The translations under genes and the position numbers were made by a program. This document shows, piece after piece, positions 1-5,901 of a DNA stretch of 6,282 nucleotides. The stretch is from contig JAQVID010000211.1 in assembly GCA_028695865.1 (NCBI GenBank), positions 1 to 6,282 on the forward strand. The letters run 5' to 3'. Position 1 is the stretch's first letter; each line of letters starts with the position of its first letter. This DNA is from Thermoguttaceae bacterium (GTDB lineage Bacteria > Planctomycetota > Planctomycetia > Pirellulales > Thermoguttaceae). The notes under the pieces were generated by a model, which was given only the letters and a program-made list of their open reading frames with translations, was not told the DNA's origin and did not search any database.

Positions 1-50
1 CTGACGCCCCGAAAGCTGCTGACGCAAAGAAAGAAGGCGACAAGAAATGA
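1..50 (+). CDS. 3' end of an upstream gene, product unknown (partial)
   Basis: The frame with codons starting at base 3 is open from the window edge and ends at TGA 48-50. It reads DAPKAADAKKEGDKK, a charged Ala/Lys/Asp-rich tail typical of disordered C-termini, so the family cannot be told. The stop overlaps the thrC start as ATGA (47-50), the usual sign of translational coupling in an operon. The GAAGG at 33-37, inside this gene, is the likely ribosome binding site for thrC. That this is a real gene is inferred from the frame, the composition and the ATGA overlap; only 15 codons are visible. Confidence 0.55.
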   Translation, partial: DAPKAADAKKEGDKK

Positions 51-1432
51 AATCGGTTGCTTTTCAGCGCTGTATCAATCCGGACTGCAACGCGACATAC
101 GATCTGCTGGAGACGCTTCATCGTTGTCCCAAGTGCGGTTCCCTTTTGGATACCGATTACCAATGGGATCAAGTCCCTGTGCCGAAGACACTGAATCAGT
201 TTGAGCAGTTCTGGCAACAGCGATACATTCCGCAGCGACGAAGCGGCGTTTGGCGATTCCATGAACTGTTGCCTTTTGCTCCACTTGACCAGTGTGTTAC
301 GGTTGGCGAAGGTCAAACAATTTTGCAGCAGGCTGCCGGGGTTGCTCCCTATGTCGGACTCAAAGGAAATTCGCTCTTTCTGGAATACGAAGGATTGAAT
401 CCGTCCGGCTCTTTTAAAGACAATGGTATGGCTGCCGGTGTTACGCATGGTTCTCTGGTTGGCGCCAAGCGGGCCGCGTGTGCCTCAACGGGTAATACAA
501 GCGCCTCGCTTGCTTTGTATTGTGCCACGACCAAGCTGATGAATTGTGTCATATTCATTGGCTCGGGCAAAATTGCTTACGGTAAATTGTCGCAAGCTCT
601 TGACTACGGGGCGAAAACCGTCCAGATTCAGGGCGATTTCGATGACGCCATGGCACGAGTTCAAGAGGTCTCCCGGGAACTGGGAATTTATCTCCTCAAC
701 AGTGTCAACCCATTCCGGCTCGAAGGACAAAAAACGATCATGTTTCGCGTTCTGGAAGCGTTGCGTTGGGAAGTTCCTGACTGGATCGTCGTTCCTGGGG
801 GAAATCTGGGAAATTCCAGTTCGTTTGGTAAAGCGTTTATTGAACTGTCGAAGTTGGGTTTGATCAAAAAAGTCCCACGCTTGGCCGTGATTAACGCTGC
901 CGGGGCCGATACGCTTTATCGATTGTTCGAAGGCGAAAAACTGCGATGGAACGCTGGTCGTCCGGACCAAAAGAAAATCGACGCTTTCTTTGCTCAAATG
1001 GATGCCGAAGGTCGGCGCGCCTCGACGATTGCCAGCGCAATCGAAATTAATCGCCCCGTCAATTTGACAAAGTGTTTACGTGCCCTTGATTTTTGCGATG
1101 GGGTCGTTCGCGAAGTTTCCGAACAGGAAATTCTCGACGCCAAGGCAAAAGTCGGAGCTAACGGTTTCGGTTGTGAACCGGCCAGTGCCGCCAGTGTCGC
1201 AGGCGCAAAAAAGCTTGTTGAAGAAGGGGTGATCGGAAAAGATGAACGCGTGGTCTGTATCTTGACCGGCTACCAGCTCAAAGACCCGAACGCGACTGTT
1301 GCTTATCACGGAACCGACCGCGAATTTTTCAATCAGGTTTTGGGGAAACGTGGGGTTGCCTCCACTCCGTTTGCCAATCCACCGGTCTGTGTTGACAATA
1401 ATATTGATCACATACTCCAGTTGCTGCGATAA
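47..1432 (+). CDS. thrC: Threonine synthase (PLP-dependent)
   Basis: Threonine synthase converts O-phospho-L-homoserine and water to L-threonine and phosphate, the last step of threonine synthesis in the cytosol. The 461-residue product has an N-terminal zinc-ribbon-like cysteine set (C9, C14, C27, C30). It then shows the fold-type II PLP core: NPSGSFKDNG around residues 118-127, with K124 as the expected Schiff-base lysine; ASTGNTSAS at about 147-154; and the glycine-rich phosphate-binding loop PGGNLGN at 250-256. CEPASAAS near 376-383 fits the C-terminal part of the active site. The start is supported by GAAGG at 33-37, nine bases upstream, and by the ATGA overlap with the preceding frame, so it is probably an operon's downstream gene with no promoter of its own in view. 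A strong terminator follows. Related PLP enzymes such as threonine dehydratase or cysteate synthase are less likely given the STGNTSAS and GGNLGN motifs. Confidence 0.93.
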   Translation: MKSVAFQRCINPDCNATYDLLETLHRCPKCGSLLDTDYQWDQVPVPKTLNQFEQFWQQRYIPQRRSGVWRFHELLPFAPLDQCVTVGEGQTILQQAAGVAPYVGLKGNSLFLEYEGLNPSGSFKDNGMAAGVTHGSLVGAKRAACASTGNTSASLALYCATTKLMNCVIFIGSGKIAYGKLSQALDYGAKTVQIQGDFDDAMARVQEVSRELGIYLLNSVNPFRLEGQKTIMFRVLEALRWEVPDWIVVPGGNLGNSSSFGKAFIELSKLGLIKKVPRLAVINAAGADTLYRLFEGEKLRWNAGRPDQKKIDAFFAQMDAEGRRASTIASAIEINRPVNLTKCLRALDFCDGVVREVSEQEILDAKAKVGANGFGCEPASAASVAGAKKLVEEGVIGKDERVVCILTGYQLKDPNATVAYHGTDREFFNQVLGKRGVASTPFANPPVCVDNNIDHILQLLR

Positions 1433-1471
1433 GTGATTACAAACGAAGTTCCCAAGGGTTTTAGAACCATT

Positions 1472-1519
1472 CATATGAGCAAGTGAACATATGAGCAAGT
1501 GAACACGTGAGCAAGAGAA
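1472..1519 (+). repeat. Three 16-bp tandem repeats
   Basis: The unit CATATGAGCAAGTGAA occurs at 1472-1487 and again, identically, at 1488-1503. A third copy at 1504-1519 has three substitutions (CACGTGAGCAAGAGAA). Each unit begins with a 6-bp palindrome, CATATG or CACGTG. The array lies between the thrC stop and its terminator, and the last unit touches the 5' arm of the terminator stem. No function is evident; replication slippage is the simplest origin. Confidence 0.85.
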
Positions 1520-1554
1520 CAAGACCTGAGTCGTTTGGCTCGGGTCTTGTTTTT
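1518..1554 (+). terminator. Intrinsic terminator after thrC
   Basis: The arm AACAAGACCTGAG (1518-1530) pairs with CTCGGGTCTTGTT (1539-1551) through 13 base pairs, one of them a G-T wobble, around an 8-base loop. The 3' side runs into a T tract (1550-1554). This is a textbook Rho-independent terminator for the plus strand. On the minus strand it would be followed by TTCTCTTG, so it may also weakly stop the convergent transcript from 1600-2547. Confidence 0.88.
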
Positions 1555-1599
1555 GTCGTGCTGAATCAAAGACGTAAAAAGTTTACCGTCCGCTCGTGC

Positions 1600-2547
1600 T
1601 TATAAATATTTTTTCAGATTCTTGAGGCTTTCAGAGCCCAAGCGTTCCGGGCCCGGGGTAAAGTCGAGTGGCTCAACACCGACCCAGCCGCGGAATTTAA
1701 TCTCTTTGAGTGCGGCCATGATCGGCGCGAAATCAAGTTTGCCGAAGCCGGGGCCTTGCAGGTTGGCATCGTTGGCGTGAAATGTCTTCATGTACGGTCG
1801 CAGCGCCGCATCGCGAAGCACGGTCGGAATGGGTTCTTTTTCGCTGGCGAACATGGCTTTGCAATCGAGGTGAATGGCCAAATGGGAAGGCTTGCCCATT
1901 TTTTCAATCAGGAAGAGGGCATCGCGTCCGGTCTGAATGAATTCGTTTTCATTAGGGGCAAGAGCTTCAAAAGCCAGAGTAACATCAAGCTTTTCAAGAG
2001 TGGGCATAATCTGGTCGAGTGTTTTGGCCGCAAGGTCATACGCTTCGACCATTGAGACGCCCGGGAGCAACTTGCGCTGATTCGGTGAACCAAGTACCAT
2101 ATAGGAACCTCCGGCCATGCGACAGAATCGAGCCAATTCGCAGAAATAGGCGACCGTTTTTTTGCGAACATCCGGGTCCGGCGAATTCAGATGATATCCT
2201 TTTGTGCGAGTCAGAAGACAATGAAGGCCCGCGACTTGGATTCCCGCTGCCGTTGCCAACTTGTTGATTTTGGCATACGTTTGTGTTCCCCCCAACGAAG
2301 AGAGATCAAAAGTTTCCGGGTTCCCATGACCTAAGTCTGCCGTGAGAGCGTAAGGAGCCAATTCGGCGCCTTGGTATCCGCACTCGCCCATGAAACGGAA
2401 TTGTTTTTCGAGCGACCAGCCCACAAACATTTCGTTGCACAAGGCAAATTTCATGCCGCACTCGGTCTGCGCGGACCACACACTTGAATTTATTCCTGCC
2501 ACCGCGGCAGCCAAAACGGCCGACTTGCAAAAATTACGTCGATTCAT
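1600..2547 (-). CDS. Tat-exported sugar phosphate isomerase/epimerase-like TIM-barrel protein
   Basis: The 315-residue product belongs by its motifs to the xylose-isomerase-like TIM-barrel (AP endonuclease 2) superfamily, which includes hydroxypyruvate isomerases and ketose 3-epimerases. Candidate metal and catalytic residues fall at the usual strand ends: E194 (AFEAL), D228 (IHLDCK), H257 (FHANDAN) and E292 (VGVEPLDF). H109 (GLHCLL) is a further conserved-looking site. The N-terminus MNRRNFCKSAVLAAAVAG has a twin-arginine motif (RRNFCK, R3-R4) and a short hydrophobic stretch, with possible cleavage after A26, so folded export by Tat is predicted. The start at 2547 is supported by GGAGA on the minus strand (TCTCC at 2556-2560), about nine bases upstream. 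The gene stands alone, convergent with thrC and divergent from the lipoprotein gene. The substrate cannot be told; exported members of this superfamily are common in planctomycetes, where a carbohydrate-related role is usually supposed. Confidence 0.82.
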   Translation of the reverse strand: MNRRNFCKSAVLAAAVAGINSSVWSAQTECGMKFALCNEMFVGWSLEKQFRFMGECGYQGAELAPYALTADLGHGNPETFDLSSLGGTQTYAKINKLATAAGIQVAGLHCLLTRTKGYHLNSPDPDVRKKTVAYFCELARFCRMAGGSYMVLGSPNQRKLLPGVSMVEAYDLAAKTLDQIMPTLEKLDVTLAFEALAPNENEFIQTGRDALFLIEKMGKPSHLAIHLDCKAMFASEKEPIPTVLRDAALRPYMKTFHANDANLQGPGFGKLDFAPIMAALKEIKFRGWVGVEPLDFTPGPERLGSESLKNLKKYL

Positions 2548-2610
2548 CGTTCATTTCTCCATATAAATAAGGAAGCGTTACGCTAATCACAAAACAACAT
2601 CTTTTCTAAA

Positions 2611-2684
2611 ATATCAAGACGCACAGGTACCATATTGGACTTCGATGAACGTCCATGGTCGGTGTATCCGTCTCATCTTGATAT
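2611..2684. other. Imperfect 74-bp inverted repeat / candidate structured element
   Basis: The outer arms ATATCAAGA (2611-2619) and TCTTGATAT (2676-2684) are perfect complements. Nested inside are ACG/CGT, CAC/GTG, ACCAT (2629-2633)/ATGGT (2655-2659) and GGAC (2637-2640)/GTCC (2651-2654) around a 10-base loop, separated by small bulges. The element lies in the region shared by two divergent genes, upstream of both. Read on the minus strand it would sit in the leader of the epimerase-like gene if transcription begins further upstream. It could be a leader RNA structure, a regulator-binding region or a small MITE-like insertion with A/T-rich ends. The pairing is seen in the sequence; the role is unknown. 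Confidence 0.5.
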
Positions 2685-2754
2685 AATTTACCAGAATCGC
2701 GGCTTGACGTCAATTGTGTTCGTCTGGAAAAAACAAAATCCTCGTCGTTTGCCC

Positions 2755-2783
2755 TTGACTCAATAAAGCGAAAAAACTATGAT
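2755..2783 (+). promoter_or_regulatory. Sigma70-type promoter for the lipoprotein gene
   Basis: TTGACT (2755-2760) and TATGAT (2778-2783) are separated by exactly 17 bases, and each matches five of six consensus positions. Transcription should start near 2790, leaving a leader of about 90 bases before the ATG at 2882. The leader contains the perfect 10-bp palindrome CAACATGTTG (2843-2852), a possible regulatory site. Confidence 0.7.
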
Positions 2784-2881
2784 TCCCCCGCTGCTGTATC
2801 GGACAGTATGCGCCGAAGTCAGAAAATTTTACACAATATACACAACATGTTGACGTAGCAGAAGTTACGCAAAACGAGAAC

Positions 2882-3841
2882 ATGCGTCGAGCCTTATTTC
2901 CCTTATTGATTGTTTTGCTGTGCCTGTTTACAGGGCTGTTGTCGTCGTGCCGTACGATCGACGATGTTGCTTTGTCGGGACTGGCGCCGATTGAGTCAGG
3001 GAAAAAAAATCTTCTTCCTCCTGATACGGTTTCATTTGATGTGTTACTGATTCAGGTTCCTTACGAGAACCGTGGTTTGGTTCGGGAATTATGGAGTGAG
3101 GTTGACGAACAAGACATTCCTTGGGACCAGCGTCAAATTCTCTATGACAACGGATTTCGTGCCGGACTCATGGGAGCAGGTGTTCCAGAGGTATTATCGA
3201 AACTGATTGCGCTCAAAGGGCGTCCGCTTCGAACTTCGTTGGAAGAAATTTCCATGCCCGGTAATAATGAAATGCCTTTGGTCGCCTCCAAACCGGTGAC
3301 CTTGCAGACTGGTGACCGAAGTTTGATTAATGTATACAAAGACGTTGTTCCCAGTATACCGCTTTTGAGTGTTGAAAACGGAGAAGTAAGCGGACAAAGT
3401 TATACCGACGCGGTGACCATGTTTTCGGTCACGACGAAACCACTGCCGGATGGTTCTGTGGAGTTTGAGTTGACTCCTTATATTCAGTTTGGCTCTCCCC
3501 GTATTGTCAAACGATATCAGCACGGGAATTTGGTCCAGATCGAAGAGCAACCGACGAAGACGTTCGAGCAATTGCGGACGCGTCTGGCTCTCCGCCCCGG
3601 GCAATTCCTGGTCCTGGGTGTGTCAGACGAGCAGACGACAGGGCTGGGACACTATTATTTCACGCGGGGCAACGGCGATCTGGAGCAAAAACTGATTGTT
3701 GTTCGTCTTTTGGTGACGCAGCACGATGGTCAATTTGACCGCTTTGCCGATTTTAACGAACTTAAAAAGAAGTCGAAGGAGGCGGTCGACGACGGGGCCC
3801 AGCGCGATTCGGAACAGGTTGCGGAGCAGAAATTGGAGTAA
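2882..3841 (+). CDS. Predicted lipoprotein with a secretin-like C-terminal pattern
   Basis: The 319-residue product starts with a lipoprotein signal peptide: MRRALF, a hydrophobic stretch at residues 6-20, and the lipobox L20-S21-S22-C23, so it should be lipid-anchored at C23 outside the cytoplasm. No family was recognised with certainty. Residues about 190-280 (FELTPYIQFG, then LALRPGQFLVLGVSDE, then QKLIVVRLLVTQ) have the order seen near the end of type II/III secretin domains: a beta strand ending in TP, a strand with a G-Q-x-L-V-L-G turn, and a final hydrophobic strand. This is a pattern resemblance, not a demonstrated homology, and the protein is far too short to be a complete secretin. 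The C-terminal 30 residues are charged and probably disordered. No clear Shine-Dalgarno site lies before the ATG; the signal peptide decides the start. It has its own promoter at 2755-2783 and no hairpin terminator is visible after it. Confidence 0.75.
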   Translation: MRRALFPLLIVLLCLFTGLLSSCRTIDDVALSGLAPIESGKKNLLPPDTVSFDVLLIQVPYENRGLVRELWSEVDEQDIPWDQRQILYDNGFRAGLMGAGVPEVLSKLIALKGRPLRTSLEEISMPGNNEMPLVASKPVTLQTGDRSLINVYKDVVPSIPLLSVENGEVSGQSYTDAVTMFSVTTKPLPDGSVEFELTPYIQFGSPRIVKRYQHGNLVQIEEQPTKTFEQLRTRLALRPGQFLVLGVSDEQTTGLGHYYFTRGNGDLEQKLIVVRLLVTQHDGQFDRFADFNELKKKSKEAVDDGAQRDSEQVAEQKLE

Positions 3842-3876
3842 AAAATAAAAAAATCGGTAAAAAAACGCCTTGGATG

Positions 3877-3905
3877 TTGATTTATCTGGATTTTGATGGT
3901 AGAAT
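3877..3905 (+). promoter_or_regulatory. Sigma70-type promoter for infC and the downstream gene
   Basis: TTGATT (3877-3882) and TAGAAT (3900-3905) are 17 bases apart and match four and five of six consensus positions. The predicted start near 3912 gives infC a leader of about 115 bases. The region just upstream (3841-3865) is rich in A tracts, which could act as an UP-like element. Confidence 0.55.
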
Positions 3906-3921
3906 AAGAAAAATGTCTATG

Positions 3922-3982
3922 TGACCAAGCGTCGAAACCGCTTCAACATTTGAATTTCGTGGATGATGGGTTACGCTGGTCA
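3922..3982 (+). promoter_or_regulatory. infC leader with two mutually exclusive hairpins (candidate)
   Basis: AAGCG (3927-3931) can pair with CGCTT (3939-3943) in a small hairpin. The same AAGCG is also part of TGACCAAGCG (3922-3931), which pairs with CGCTGGTCA (3974-3982) except for one bulged A. The two pairings compete. The leader therefore has the makings of an alternative-structure control element for infC, a gene known to be feedback-regulated in other bacteria. The complementarity is seen directly; regulation is inference. Confidence 0.3.
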
Positions 3983-4031
3983 AGTGTATGTTATTACAAA
4001 GAAAGGAAATATTGGTACGGAGAATCTATGA
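3963..4031 (+). CDS. Possible 22-codon leader peptide overlapping the infC start
   Basis: From ATG at 3963 (or 3966) an ORF reads MMGYAGQVYVITKKGNIG and ends at TGA 4029-4031, overlapping the infC start codon as ATGA. Such an overlap would allow translational coupling of infC to the leader. There is no convincing ribosome binding site before it, and an open frame of 22 codons easily occurs by chance, so it is listed only as a candidate. Confidence 0.2.
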   Translation: MMGYAGQVYVITKKGNIGTENL

Positions 4032-4579
4032 CACCCAGGAGGACGGACAACAATACAGCGAATACTGGTAGTGCGCCAAAAGCGCAACCCCAACGGGTCA
4101 ATGAAATGATACGCGCCCCTCAAGTGAGGGTTATTTCGGAAGATTCCGAACAACTTGGCGTAATGAGCCCGGCAGAAGCAATACGGCGTGCCCGGGAAGC
4201 AAATCTTGACCTTGTCGAGGTTGCTCCCAATGTAAAACCGCCGGTATGCCGAATCATGGATTTCGGCAAGTACAAATATGAGCAAAAAAAGCGGGCGGCC
4301 AAGCAACAGGCTCAGCGTTCCCAAATGAAGGAATTAAGAATTCGTCCGGCAACAGGTGAACATGATATCAATGTTCGCTTGAATCAGGCAAGAGCTTTTC
4401 TTGCCCGAAAAGATAAAGTGTTGGTTTCGGTCGTATTTCGCGGTCGGGAGATGCAGCACATTGCTGAAGGGGAAAAGTTCCTGGCCTCCTTTTTGCAACA
4501 GCTTGACGACATTGCTCGGGTAGAAGCACCTCCCAAACAGATGGGACGCCGAATTGTGTGCACTATTGTAGCAAAATAA
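4028..4579 (+). CDS. infC: Translation initiation factor IF-3
   Basis: IF-3 binds the 30S subunit, prevents premature joining of the 50S and checks start-codon and initiator-tRNA pairing. The 183-residue product (180 in E. coli) shows a short polar N-terminal tail and the N-domain signature from IRAPQVRVI through LDLVEVAPN, then PPVCRIMDFGKYKYEQ at about 71-86. A lysine-rich linker helix follows, then the C-domain with KELRIRPATGEHD, FRGREMQH at about 137-144 and VEAPPKQMGRR. A start at 3950 is also open but would add 26 residues with no family resemblance. ATG 4028 has GGAG at 4019-4022, five bases upstream, and gives the normal length. The start is ATG, not the rare AUU used for autoregulation in E. 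coli. rpmI and rplT do not follow; the next gene, 44 bp on, is a secreted protein with no terminator between. Confidence 0.95.
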   Translation: MTPRRTDNNTANTGSAPKAQPQRVNEMIRAPQVRVISEDSEQLGVMSPAEAIRRAREANLDLVEVAPNVKPPVCRIMDFGKYKYEQKKRAAKQQAQRSQMKELRIRPATGEHDINVRLNQARAFLARKDKVLVSVVFRGREMQHIAEGEKFLASFLQQLDDIARVEAPPKQMGRRIVCTIVAK

Positions 4580-4623
4580 TGGACGTAATTTCCCTAAATA
4601 ACTGATGACAAGGAAGTAGAACC

Positions 4624-5448
4624 ATGGCCGGATCACAGGATGTGAGAACCACCGGCTTTGCCTGGTGGGGGGTGGCTTGTTTGTGTATGTTCCATTTCGT
4701 TTTTGGGGCCTCTCTGTGGGCCCAAACGACTGTGGGAATAGACCGTTTTCGGGTCGATAACATTGTGCAGATGGAACAGGACGACAAGCTGGTCAAAATC
4801 GAAACGTCCACGATTTTCAGTGACGGACTCGTTTTTGATTTCATTGGCGACTATGGCGAAATAATTATTTATCGTCAGGATACCAGTACGTTCACTCTTC
4901 TGGACCCCATTCATCGGGTGCAGACCGAATTGACCATGGATAGCGTTGACGAATTTCTGGAGCGGATCAAAAAGCGTCTGGAAGAAAAAGACGACAAATT
5001 CTGCCGCTTTATCGTTTCTCCTCAATTCGAAAAGAGCAAGAACGAAGAAGGGGGGGAACTTCTGTTCCAGAGTAAATTCATCGACTACGAAATCAAAACG
5101 AAGCCATTCGAGCAAAAGTCGTTTGCCAAGGAATTCTTTCTCTTTTCCAACGCTTATTCCAAACTCAATATTTATTTGAATCCCGGCACAACAACCCCTT
5201 TTGCCCGACTGGCTATTAACGAGGATTTAGAGCAGCTCAATCTCTTTCCCGAGTCGTTTCATACCAATGTCTATCCCAAAGGCAAATGGCTTTTCAGTAA
5301 ATCGATTAAAATCGAAAGCCGGCACAGTATTGTGCGACGATTATCAGAGAAAGACCACGGTCGAATCATGAGGGCATTACATTTTGCTCAGCAGTTTCCA
5401 AAGATGCCCTTTGGCGATTATCAAAAAGCGATTAACGTCAAAAAATAA
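4624..5448 (+). CDS. Secreted protein of unknown function
   Basis: I do not recognise the family of this 274-residue protein. Residues 11-33 form a hydrophobic signal-peptide core (FAWWGVACLCMFHFVFGAS), with a likely cleavage after A33 (SLWA-QT), which would leave a mature protein of about 241 residues. No further membrane segment is seen. The mature part alternates beta-like segments (LVKIETSTIFSDG, GEIIIYRQDTSTFTLLDP) with charged helices (VDEFLERIKKRLEEKDD). The early beta-rich layout is loosely reminiscent of LolA/LolB-type periplasmic carriers, but no motif proves it. It has two cysteines in the signal region and one, C127, in the mature part. AGGAAG at 4611-4616, seven bases before the ATG, supports the start. 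It lies 44 bp after infC and is probably cotranscribed with it from the promoter at 3877-3905. The stop is TAA at 5446-5448. Confidence 0.72.
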   Translation: MAGSQDVRTTGFAWWGVACLCMFHFVFGASLWAQTTVGIDRFRVDNIVQMEQDDKLVKIETSTIFSDGLVFDFIGDYGEIIIYRQDTSTFTLLDPIHRVQTELTMDSVDEFLERIKKRLEEKDDKFCRFIVSPQFEKSKNEEGGELLFQSKFIDYEIKTKPFEQKSFAKEFFLFSNAYSKLNIYLNPGTTTPFARLAINEDLEQLNLFPESFHTNVYPKGKWLFSKSIKIESRHSIVRRLSEKDHGRIMRALHFAQQFPKMPFGDYQKAINVKK

Positions 5449-5466
5449 GCCGCTTTGGGCGAAAAC

Positions 5467-5497
5467 ATCGTTAAAATAAGGGATGATCGTTAAAATA
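5467..5497 (+). repeat. 12-bp direct repeat downstream of the secreted-protein gene
   Basis: ATCGTTAAAATA occurs at 5467-5478 and again at 5486-5497, with starts 19 bases apart. It marks the edge between the coding region and the repeat-rich stretch. No role is evident. Confidence 0.6.
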
Positions 5498-5540
5498 CTA
5501 AAACAGTTGCGTGATAACCGCAAGCGGACCTATTTGGAGT

Positions 5541-5562
5541 GCGGCGGCTTGCCGGCGCTTTT
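5541..5562 (+). terminator. Hairpin with short T tract, possible terminator for infC operon
   Basis: GCG-g-CGGC (5541-5548) pairs with GCCG-g-CGC (5551-5558) around a TT turn with one G-G mismatch, followed at once by TTTT (5559-5562). It is the first hairpin of terminator shape after the gene ending at 5448, about 90 bases downstream. The loop of two is tight and the T tract short, so the activity is uncertain; it may instead be one of the palindromic repeats of this region. Confidence 0.35.
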
Positions 5563-5585
5563 ATGTGCGTTAAATAATCGTAACG

Positions 5586-5601
5586 CGGGAGCTTGCTCCC
5601 G
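5586..5601. repeat. Perfect 7-bp-arm palindromic hairpin
   Basis: CGGGAGC (5586-5592), TT, GCTCCCG (5595-5601) is a near-continuous palindrome. It has no T tract on either side and so resembles a REP-like extragenic palindrome more than a terminator. Confidence 0.55.
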
Positions 5602-5684
5602 GTTCGACTTTTACGCTTCGAAAAGAGCCCCCCGGTTTCTACAATCGAAAACACTGCTTTTTCACTCCGCGTAATGAGGCGGAA

Positions 5685-5751
5685 AACCCCGCAAACGCTT
5701 TCCGTATGGTAGGCACCCGGTTCGGCGCCAGCCGTACCCCTGTTATGCGAT
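5685..5751 (+). repeat. Short element A, copy 1
   Basis: From AACCCCGCAAACG to GTACCCCTGTTATGC this copy matches copy 3 (6039-6106) almost perfectly. The differences are G for A in TTCGGCGCC and in TGCGATC. It stands apart from the tandem units and ends where the sequence diverges into GCCGAAATTG. It shows that the element spreads or duplicates separately from the larger unit. Confidence 0.85.
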
Positions 5752-5784
5752 CGCCGAAATTGTATGGCGTTTGCCAAAAATCCT

Positions 5785-5850
5785 AACCCCGTAGGGGTTT
5801 CCGTATGGTAGGCAGGGGTTCGGCGCCAGCCGTACCCCTGTTATGCAATC
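5785..5850 (+). repeat. Short element A, copy 2 (hairpin variant)
   Basis: This copy shares CCGTATGGTAGGCA and the stretch from CGCCAGCCG to TGTTATGCAATC with copies 1 and 3. It differs in two places: GTAGGGGTTT replaces GCAAACGCTTT, and CAGGGGTTCGG replaces CACCCGGTTCG. Both changes create self-complementarity (AACCCC-GTA-GGGGTT, and CAGGGGT with ACCCCTG). Confidence 0.85.
5813..5840. other. Stable hairpin created in element A copy 2
   Basis: CAGGGGT (5813-5819) pairs with ACCCCTG (5834-5840), and, after one T-T mismatch, CGGC (5821-5824) pairs with GCCG (5829-5832) around a GCCA loop. The outer stem is absent from copies 1 and 3, where the left arm reads CACCCGG. There is no T tract, so it is not an obvious terminator. 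Confidence 0.6.
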
Positions 5851-5854
5851 CCCT

Positions 5855-5900
5855 AAAAAACAAATCCCGTAATTCCGGTCTCGCATGACCGGAATTACGG
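5855..5900 (-). terminator. Minus-strand terminator-like hairpin, tandem copy 1
   Basis: CCGTAATTCCGGTC (5867-5880) and GACCGGAATTACGG (5887-5900) form a perfect 14-bp stem around TCGCAT. On the minus strand the stem is followed by GATTTGTTTTTT (complement of 5855-5866), as expected of an intrinsic terminator. On the plus strand no T tract follows. No conventional gene lies to the right on the minus strand, so either an unseen RNA ends here or the hairpin belongs to a palindromic repeat. Confidence 0.5.
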
Positions 5901-5901
5901 A

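Noticed and set aside
485..997. 170-codon minus-strand ORF inside thrC
   Set aside because: It lies wholly within a clearly recognised gene on the other strand and has no recognisable motif.
1076..1522. 148-codon minus-strand ORF across the thrC end and its terminator
   Set aside because: It begins inside the terminator stem, runs through the 16-bp repeats and then antisense to thrC.
2562..2595. Minus-strand promoter TTGTGA-17-TATTTA for the epimerase-like gene
   Set aside because: The match is weak, and the implied start would fall at or inside the ribosome binding site, leaving almost no leader.
2704..2740. Second promoter starting with TTGACG upstream of the lipoprotein gene
   Set aside because: No -10-like hexamer lies 16-18 bases downstream; the TTGACT/TATGAT pair at 2755-2783 is far better.
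3950..4027. Upstream start for infC giving a 26-residue extension
   Set aside because: The extension has no similarity to IF-3 N-termini, lies in the predicted leader, and the ATG at 4028 has a good GGAG site and gives the family length.
5483..5674. 63-codon plus-strand ORF after the secreted-protein gene
   Set aside because: It translates through two hairpins of the repeat region, has its AAGGG touching the ATG with no spacing, and reads like the low-value frames that genomic palindromic repeats give.
5490..5777. 95-codon minus-strand ORF
   Set aside because: It overlaps the other rejected frame and element A copy 1, has Arg/Ser/Gly-rich composition, and shows no motif, signal or ribosome binding site.
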